Of a DNA stretch of 11,285 bases, positions 6,535 through 11,285 are shown piece after piece. Position numbers and translations under genes: made by a program. Numbering within the stretch: position 1 is the stretch's first letter; each line of letters starts with the position of its first letter. Origin of the DNA: DATFGK01 sp046712825 (lineage in GTDB: Bacteria > Actinomycetota > AC-67); NCBI GenBank assembly GCA_046712825.1, contig JBKKCR010000132.1:1-11285 (forward strand), in the 5' to 3' direction. The notes beneath the pieces are model-generated. The model saw nothing but the letters and a program-made list of their open reading frames with translations. It searched no databases and was not told the origin of the DNA.

Positions 6535-7158
6535 TTACTTGTTGGTGGCGGCGCGCTGGGTACCGGTGAAGCTGTACTGGATGGTCGACGACAGGCCCTG
6601 CAGCGAGTTTGCTGCGCCGCTCGGGAAAGTCAGGGTCAGCCGAAGGTTGTTGGTCACCCCGGCGGTCGTCACGGTCAGGTTGGACATCGCGACGTTCGAG
6701 CCGATGACCGGCCTCGAAGCGACTACCGACGACGTCACTCCCGCGCACGTGTAGGTGAAAGCGGGGCTAACCCCGGCCTCAACCCACGGAAGCGAACACC
6801 GCTCGATGACCATCTGCAGGCCGGTCGTCGCGTCGGTGTCGAGCAGCGAGCTCGTCGTGGCTGTGGAAGTCAGGGTCACCGAGGCGAGGTCCTGCGATCC
6901 GGAGTTGATCAGGTCGAAGCTGCGCTGCATCGTATCGCCCGGGACGACGCCGCCGGCGTTAACCGTCAGCCGGTTCGTAGACGCACCCGTCGCCCCCAGG
7001 GCGATCGTCACCGTGCCCGAAGCGACCGTTTGCGAAGCCGAGGTGGTGCTGGTGAACGTCGCGAAGGTGCCGAGGCCGGCGATTCCGGCTGCGGCGCCGA
7101 GCGCCAAAATGGAGAGCAGCACCTTGCGTGCCGTCGAGCGAGGAGAACGAATTGCCAT
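6535..7158 (-). CDS. TasA/camelysin-like SipW-dependent secreted protein
   Basis: This 207-residue protein starts at the ATG at 7158, preceded by AAAGGGG at good spacing; the reading frame extends 45 codons further upstream but that part has no family character. Residues 11-42 (RKVLLSILALGAAAG..., GTFATFTSTTSAS) form a SipW-type signal peptide, with a basic residue pair, a hydrophobic core and the GTFA.F.S.T region. The mature part has hallmarks of the TasA/CalY (peptidase M73-like) family: VVPGD at 71-75, the following SFDLINSG strand, and LQGLSSTIQYSFTGTQ near the C-terminus. Two cysteines (121 and 138) could pair. It is rich in Ser and Thr. In Bacillus such proteins form biofilm matrix fibres; a matrix or surface-fibre role here is inferred from family and from the adjacent SipW-type peptidase. 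Proteolytic activity should not be assumed. Confidence 0.85.
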   Translation of the reverse strand: MAIRSPRSTARKVLLSILALGAAAGIAGLGTFATFTSTTSASQTVASGTVTIALGATGASTNRLTVNAGGVVPGDTMQRSFDLINSGSQDLASVTLTSTATTSSLLDTDATTGLQMVIERCSLPWVEAGVSPAFTYTCAGVTSSVVASRPVIGSNVAMSNLTVTTAGVTNNLRLTLTFPSGAANSLQGLSSTIQYSFTGTQRAATNK

Positions 7159-7530
7159 GGTCCAACCCCTTTCGGAGGGTGGGCCCGCGTCGCATGGCGG
7201 ATACCTCCATCGGTATCGTGTGCGCTCTCGCGGCGCGGCTGCCCGCATTCTTCGGACGCAAGATGTGTCGGCTGGCCGTCCGACCGGATGCATGGTCCGA
7301 CTGTCTCATTTGGCGAGGCCGGGCTGACTAGTCACTAGGCTTGGACTACGAACCTCGATCATCGACGAGCTCGAGGAATGGTCCCAGCTTCCTGCGATTT
7401 GGTCATTTGATCAGGGAACGGCTGTCTGCCTGCTGCCTCGGCGATGGCGTTGGCCACAACTAAGGGAATGGATCCTTGACGGAGGGTCGTCAGAAGGGCG
7501 TCCGGTCTGGCTCGAGCGTGGGAGAGCGAG
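7159..7530. other. Intergenic region and leader of the camelysin/sipW cassette
   Basis: This 372-base stretch lies between the broken pilD copy and the camelysin-like gene, and I see no gene in it. It should hold the promoter of the cassette, but I found no convincing -35/-10 pair on the minus strand. Two possible stem-loops lie in the leader. One is a 6-bp stem GATACC/GGTATC at 7200-7205 and 7212-7217 with a 6-base loop. The other is a 7-bp stem TCGGACG/CGTCCGA at 7252-7258 and 7277-7283. A good ribosome binding site (AAAGGGG, seven bases before the ATG at 7158) closes the region. There is no transposase fragment or tRNA. Confidence 0.5.
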
Positions 7531-8324
7531 CTAACGGTACAAGCCGATCACACTCTCCACGACCAAGCAGGCGATGACAGCCCCGAGGCCATGAATGGCC
7601 CGAACGGGGTCTGCGTTTTCCGGCCGGCTCTGCCCGCGAGCATCAGGACGATCCCGACGACGGTGCCGATGGCGAACGAGGCGAAGAAGGCCATCACCAG
7701 CCTTGCCACCCGAGGTATCCCATGAACAATCGGATGAGCTCGGCGAGCTTTACGTCCCCCATCCCCATTCCGGCCGGCGAGATGAGCGCAACGACGAGGA
7801 ACCCCGCTCCTCCGACCAGGCCGCCCAGTAGAGTGCGCACCCAAGCATCGAGCCCAGGCCCGAGCGCGGCCGTGATGCTAGCAGAGGGATCGCGGTCACC
7901 ACGGACGGGTAAACGATCTTGTTCGGCAGGATCTTGTGCTCGAGATCGATGAAGGAAAGGGCAACGAGGATCCAGAGGAACGGCAGGAACGCGACGACCT
8001 GCCAGCCCTCGCCGCTCGAGGGGGTACCGGCCGGGACGAGTTCGTCCCGACGCAGCACCGCGACCATCCAGACCAACGCCGTCAGCAGCTCCCCCGCAGG
8101 GTAGCCCCCGAGATGCGCCCACGGCAGTACCGGCAGCGTCCTTTCAAGAGGATCCAGAAACGACCGAGATGTTGTCGGCGACCGAGCGCGTGTTGGCAAG
8201 ATGGGCATCGCGATCCGGGTCTCACGATCGATTCCTGGCGTGGCACCCGATGCACGACAACGTTGAGGAAACTGCCGAAGGTGAGGCCCCCTACCCCGGC
8301 GAGCGCGACGGCGAAGGCTTCCAT
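7531..8324 (-). pseudogene. Frame-broken paralogue of prepilin peptidase pilD
   Basis: Aligned by eye against the intact pilD at 4456-5256, this copy matches from start codon to stop codon: 794 bases against 801. The seven-base difference is explained by deletions only: two bases near 8181-8190 and one each near 8155, 8105, 7879, 7707 and 7586. The first two together restore the frame; the rest break it into four frames. The encoded fragments keep the N-terminal GSFLNVVVHRVPR, both CxxC zinc motifs, the first catalytic motif IDLEHKILPN and the GMGMGD motif. In segments counted by hand the nucleotide match was roughly 87-94 percent, and many differences fall at third codon positions. The match continues about 19 bases upstream of the start (to about 8343) and ends at the stop. 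As read, no functional peptidase can be made. Either decay is recent or the base calls here carry errors. Confidence 0.92.
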
Positions 8325-8372
8325 CGGCGCGACGCTATCGCAGCGATACGTCGACCGGACTGAGGCCGGAGC

Positions 8373-9806
8373 CTACGGTGCCAGCTCGATCCAGGTCTCG
8401 ACCTCGTAGGTGACGTCGCCGAACCCGACGACGCGCTCCACGCGGGAGTCGTAGGTCAGGGTTTGGTTGTTCTTGATCTGGATCGCGTCGGCGTAGATCG
8501 TTCCGAACTGAACCTGGTTGTTCTTGACCGCGACCGGACCGAAAGGCGAGAAGATCACGACAGCGGTGTTCCCCGTGGGCTCGAAGTTGTTCTTGAGGTG
8601 GATCGTGCATTCGGAGTTATCTTGGTTGACGTCGCACGCGGACCCCGTCGGCGGCTGATAGGTGGAAACCAGCGTGAAAAGCGCGTCGCCGGCGCTGTCC
8701 TCGAGGCCGTTGGCGAAGACCGGAACGTTGGCGATGATGGTGGTGTCTCCCGAGATCGTCACGCCGGTGAGATTGATGCGGAGATCTTGGCTCGCAAGAC
8801 CGGACTGGTTTATGTAGTAGGACCCACTCATCGCCCCCGACTCCGGCGCGATATGCGCTTGGAAATCGGAAACGGCCGTCAGCGACGGCGTTGCCGGCGT
8901 GCCGAACTCGTGGTGATGGGCCGGATCGTAGTTCGCCGAGCTGTAGGTGAACGTCGGGAGCGACTTGGTCGGCGGCGCGGTCGTGCACACGTTCTGGGTG
9001 ATCGTCCCCTGCACGGTCCCCGAGCCGGTCTTCGGCCCCCACGTCGTCACGTTGCCGACGATGGTGGCGGTGCCTTCGACCCGAACCTTGTACCTCGTCG
9101 GGTCCTCTCCCCCACACGTGATCGGATCGGGAGGGGTGGTCACCGAGGATTTGACGTTGCCCCCGATCAGGCCGCCGGCTTCGAGGTGAACCGATCGATC
9201 CCGGTTGTTCGGATCGTAGCCGCCGGTCCACACGTCCTTGTCGATGGTCACCCCGTTCTTGGTGGCGAACCATCCGGTAGCCGCGGTGACGCTTCCGTGA
9301 ACGATGTTGCCCTGCTCCAGTAGCACGTTCTGGTTAGACCAGATGTCGCCCTCGATCACGTCGTTCCCTTTGGTGACGATGCTCGTGTTCGAAAGCAACG
9401 CGAAGAGGAAGGAAGCAGGCGGAGCGAGCGTAACGCGGATCCGCCGGGTGGCTCCCAAACCCTCGCCCGGAGCGACGACGCCGGCCACGTCGATGCGGAA
9501 ACGCTTCCGCGGCTGCGGGGTGATCGTGCCGGAGAAGGTTCCCTCGTCCGTGGCGCCGGTGAACGTTCCCGTGAAAGATCCGTTGGTCTCTTCGAGCTTG
9601 GCGATCGCTTGATGGACGCCCGCCTCGGCGACGTGCAGCGCTTGCACCCAGCTGCGCCCCTTCGCGGTCGCGAAGGTGCTGTGAGAACCGACCGACATGA
9701 CCAGGGCCATCAGCGTCCCCATGACGCCGAGCAGGACGACGGCCACGATCATCGCGAACCCCGACTCTTCACGGTGGATCGACCGGCCGATCCGTCCGAT
9801 GCTCAC
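8373..9806 (-). CDS. PilX-like T4P protein with beta-helix-like C-terminal region
   Basis: This 477-residue protein begins at a GTG that overlaps the stop of the upstream prepilin gene; AAGGCGGTGA lies just upstream as a ribosome binding site. Residues 13-40 (EESGFAMIVAVVLLGVMG) form a prepilin-like leader and transmembrane helix without the Glu at position 5, as is usual in PilX N-terminal domains. The conserved stretch ALHVAEAGVHQAIAKLEE follows. From about residue 140 the sequence is built of short turns rich in Gly, Asn and Val (IEGDIWSNQNVLLEQG, IVHGSV, IVGNVTTW), which suggests a right-handed beta-helix or bactofilin-like fold. A similar stretch occurs near the C-terminus (VAVKNNQVQFGTIYADAIQI). 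The protein is larger than proteobacterial PilX. Its likely role is a minor pilin or pilus-associated surface protein. A 48-base gap separates it from the broken prepilin peptidase copy. Confidence 0.85.
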   Translation of the reverse strand: MSIGRIGRSIHREESGFAMIVAVVLLGVMGTLMALVMSVGSHSTFATAKGRSWVQALHVAEAGVHQAIAKLEETNGSFTGTFTGATDEGTFSGTITPQPRKRFRIDVAGVVAPGEGLGATRRIRVTLAPPASFLFALLSNTSIVTKGNDVIEGDIWSNQNVLLEQGNIVHGSVTAATGWFATKNGVTIDKDVWTGGYDPNNRDRSVHLEAGGLIGGNVKSSVTTPPDPITCGGEDPTRYKVRVEGTATIVGNVTTWGPKTGSGTVQGTITQNVCTTAPPTKSLPTFTYSSANYDPAHHHEFGTPATPSLTAVSDFQAHIAPESGAMSGSYYINQSGLASQDLRINLTGVTISGDTTIIANVPVFANGLEDSAGDALFTLVSTYQPPTGSACDVNQDNSECTIHLKNNFEPTGNTAVVIFSPFGPVAVKNNQVQFGTIYADAIQIKNNQTLTYDSRVERVVGFGDVTYEVETWIELAP

Positions 9807-10348
9807 GCCGTCACCGCCTTGTTCCGGAGCCGAACCTCGGAGTTGAGCACGAGGGTCGTGTCCGGCCGCCGGAGGGGATGCACCGACAACGAGAAGGAGA
9901 CCACCTGCACGACGCCGGCGGTGTCCGAGGTGTAGGTGAACAGACTCGTGGAAGCGAGGTTCTTCTGGATGACGTCAGCCGTTCCACCGTTGACGCTCCG
10001 CGTGAGCGATCCGCCGATCACCGCATACACGATGTCAGCCTCGACCCCGAGCAGGAACGTGGTCATCTTAAAGCGGCTCGCCGGCGACGTACCGTCGGGC
10101 TGAACGACGCGCGCCTGACGGATCTCCTTCGTCATGCGGTCCACAGCGATCCGCATGGTGTCGAGCGTTTCGCTTCGGTCCTTGACGTACGCGCTCTGAC
10201 GCTGAACGACGCCGAACACGCCCAGGATCGATCCCATGACGACGAGCAGCAACGACACAGTGAAGACCAGCTCGAGAAGGGTGAAACCCCCTTCGTCACG
10301 AGCACTGATTCTTCGAAAGCGAGACGGTGTTGGTCGCATCGGATTCAT
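9803..10348 (-). CDS. Prepilin, PilW/ComGF-like minor pilin
   Basis: This 181-residue protein has a classic type III-methylated prepilin leader. A basic N-terminus ends in EGG, with cleavage expected before FTLLELVF; Glu sits at mature position 5 and a hydrophobic helix of about 20 residues follows. The stretch after the helix (LDTMRIAVDRMTKEIRQARVV) is typical of PilW/ComGF/GspJ-type minor pilins. The C-terminal half is beta-rich. The protein would be processed by PilD, held in the membrane by its N-terminal helix, and would help prime pilus assembly. There are two candidate ATG starts: 10348, with AAGG six bases upstream, and 10339, with AGGGA nine bases upstream. The sequence does not decide between them. 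The stop overlaps the start of the next gene as GTGA, so the two are probably translationally coupled. The family level (PilW versus ComGF) is uncertain; prepilin status is clear. Confidence 0.88.
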   Translation of the reverse strand: MNPMRPTPSRFRRISARDEGGFTLLELVFTVSLLLVVMGSILGVFGVVQRQSAYVKDRSETLDTMRIAVDRMTKEIRQARVVQPDGTSPASRFKMTTFLLGVEADIVYAVIGGSLTRSVNGGTADVIQKNLASTSLFTYTSDTAGVVQVVSFSLSVHPLRRPDTTLVLNSEVRLRNKAVTA

Positions 10349-11285
10349 TCCCTGCCTTGTCGTAACCGACGACGTAATAGCGGACCGAGTCCAACGTCTT
10401 CTTGTGGGTTGTCGACTCGGAGTTGAGGCTCGTCGTGCTCAGCACCGCCCACGCACCGCTGTTCGTGCTCACGTAGATGCGATAGCCGCTGAAGTTGGCG
10501 TCGATCGATGCGCCCCACGCGAGCGTCACCGTCCGGTCTTCACCGCTGCAGCTCACGGTCTTCGCCAGCGTGCCGGGCACCGTCGGCCGCTGACTGTCCA
10601 GCACGATCGTCTGCGGCGCGAAGGTGCGCATGTTCCCGTTGGCGTCGGTCGCTTTCCCCCAAACGGACTTCGTCCCGTCGCCCGGCAGGAGCGACCAGGA
10701 AACGGACGGGTTCGACGCGTCATAGGTGATGGTGTTGCTGTACAGAACTCCGTCGTTCGAGAACTGCACCGTGATGGGCGCGCACGCGTCGGTGAAGCTC
10801 ATGCTGAGTCCGACCGACGTGCTCGACGTGTATCCCTGCTGCCCGCTCGTGGAAAGGATGGTGAACCCTCCGCTCGGTGCGGTCGTGTCGCCGGCACACG
10901 TCGTCGGCGCTGCGGTCGGTACCGAGGTCGGCACTCCTCCGCCCTGATTGGCTCCCCCTTCCGTTCCTTCGATAGTCACGGTGCCCGGCGTGAAGAACGT
11001 CGACGCGCGAACCATGCGAGCGATGCCGAGGACCTGCGGCTTGTATACGACAATGACGGTCAACCGCTTGACGTTGTTGGGCTGGTCGAACCAGGTCGCG
11101 TACTGCCAGACCTCCATCGTTACCGTCCCGACCTGCAGCGGATCCTCGAGATGGAGCACCTGACCACCGGTGTCGTCCACGATCAGGTCCTCGTAATTCC
11201 CGCTGCCGGTGACGTCGAACTGGGTGTTGTCGGTGCTCACGTAGTAGTCGGGGCTGTTCGGGTCGCTCGCGTGCAGGGGCTGAGT
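10296..11285 (-). CDS. Pilin-like T4P protein with Ig-like and FN3 domains, 5' end outside window
   Basis: The frame is open from the window edge to a TGA at 10296 (329 visible codons), so the true start lies upstream; the GTG at 11240 is internal. The first ~70 visible residues resemble the C-terminal half of PilV-type minor pilins (a beta-rich stretch containing VKRLTVIVVYKP). A Gly/Pro/Thr linker follows, then an Ig-like domain common in actinobacterial surface proteins (DTTAPSGG..., SVWGKATDANGN, VLDSQRP). Last comes an FN3 domain with the YRIYVST and YYVVGYDKAGNES strands. Four cysteines in the last ~190 residues could form disulfides. The prepilin leader is not visible, so pilin identity is inferred from the C-terminal half and from the adjacent prepilin genes. 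The probable role is an extracellular minor pilin or pilus-tip adhesin. Its 3' end overlaps the next gene by 44 to 53 bases. It could instead be a non-pilin secreted FN3 protein. Confidence 0.75.
   Translation of the reverse strand, partial: TQPLHASDPNSPDYYVSTDNTQFDVTGSGNYEDLIVDDTGGQVLHLEDPLQVGTVTMEVWQYATWFDQPNNVKRLTVIVVYKPQVLGIARMVRASTFFTPGTVTIEGTEGGANQGGGVPTSVPTAAPTTCAGDTTAPSGGFTILSTSGQQGYTSSTSVGLSMSFTDACAPITVQFSNDGVLYSNTITYDASNPSVSWSLLPGDGTKSVWGKATDANGNMRTFAPQTIVLDSQRPTVPGTLAKTVSCSGEDRTVTLAWGASIDANFSGYRIYVSTNSGAWAVLSTTSLNSESTTHKKTLDSVRYYVVGYDKAGNESDATNTVSLSKNQCS

Noticed and set aside
7254..7261. GGACGCAA, which recalls the core of the cyclic di-GMP-I riboswitch
   Set aside because: It is on the plus strand while the gene is on the minus strand, and the remaining conserved parts of the aptamer are missing.
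5257..7530. Transposon or insertion sequence as carrier of the sipW cassette
   Set aside because: I found no transposase, integrase, terminal inverted repeats or short target duplication at the edges; the only flanking repeat is pilD itself.
8463..9323. 286-codon plus-strand frame opposite the PilX-like gene, and similar long antisense frames at 6322-7338, 1523-2425 and 3030-3704
   Set aside because: All are Arg/Gly-rich shadows of well supported minus-strand genes, with no recognisable motifs.
1..11285. CRISPR array, tRNA or rRNA genes
   Set aside because: No regularly spaced repeats, cloverleaf or rRNA sequence was seen on either strand.

Overview
This is a high-GC window in which every supported gene lies on the minus strand, so it is transcribed from right to left. 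Three things suggest an uncultured member of the Actinomycetota or a similar high-GC monoderm lineage: the composition, frequent GTG starts, and a type IV pilus (T4P) set with no secretin gene pilQ after pilMNOP. The taxonomic call is an inference; the sequence alone does not prove it.

Layout in transcription order. (1) At 11285-8373 is a minor-pilin block: a pilin-like protein with Ig-like and FN3 domains (5' end outside the window), a PilW/ComGF-like prepilin, and a PilX-like protein with a beta-helix-like C-terminal region. (2) At 8324-7531 is a frame-broken copy of prepilin peptidase. (3) At 7158-5420 is a three-gene cassette: a TasA/camelysin-like secreted protein, a SipW-type signal peptidase, and a small FN3 protein with a SipW-substrate-like N-terminus. 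This resembles the tapA-sipW-tasA logic of Bacillus matrix operons. (4) At 5256-4456 is an intact prepilin peptidase, pilD. (5) At 4338-4201 is a regulatory region with a plausible promoter, an 11-bp inverted repeat inside the promoter, and further repeats. (6) At 4201-136 is a tightly packed operon: a small excisionase/BldC-like HTH protein, pilM, pilN, pilO, a PilP/GspC-like protein and a RodZ-like protein. (7) At 79-1 are the first 26 codons of aroC (chorismate synthase).

How they fit together. PilM (actin-like), PilN and PilO form the inner alignment complex of a T4P machine. PilD processes the prepilins. The minor pilins probably prime or tip the fibre, and the HTH protein probably controls the pilMNO operon. 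The SipW cassette sits inside the pilus locus and would export and mature an extracellular matrix or fibre protein.

The most striking feature is that this cassette is bracketed by two same-orientation copies of pilD. The right-hand copy is decayed only by small deletions, while its protein-level similarity to the intact copy is still very high. That suggests a duplication-associated insertion, a cassette that could be lost by recombination, or, less excitingly, an assembly problem.
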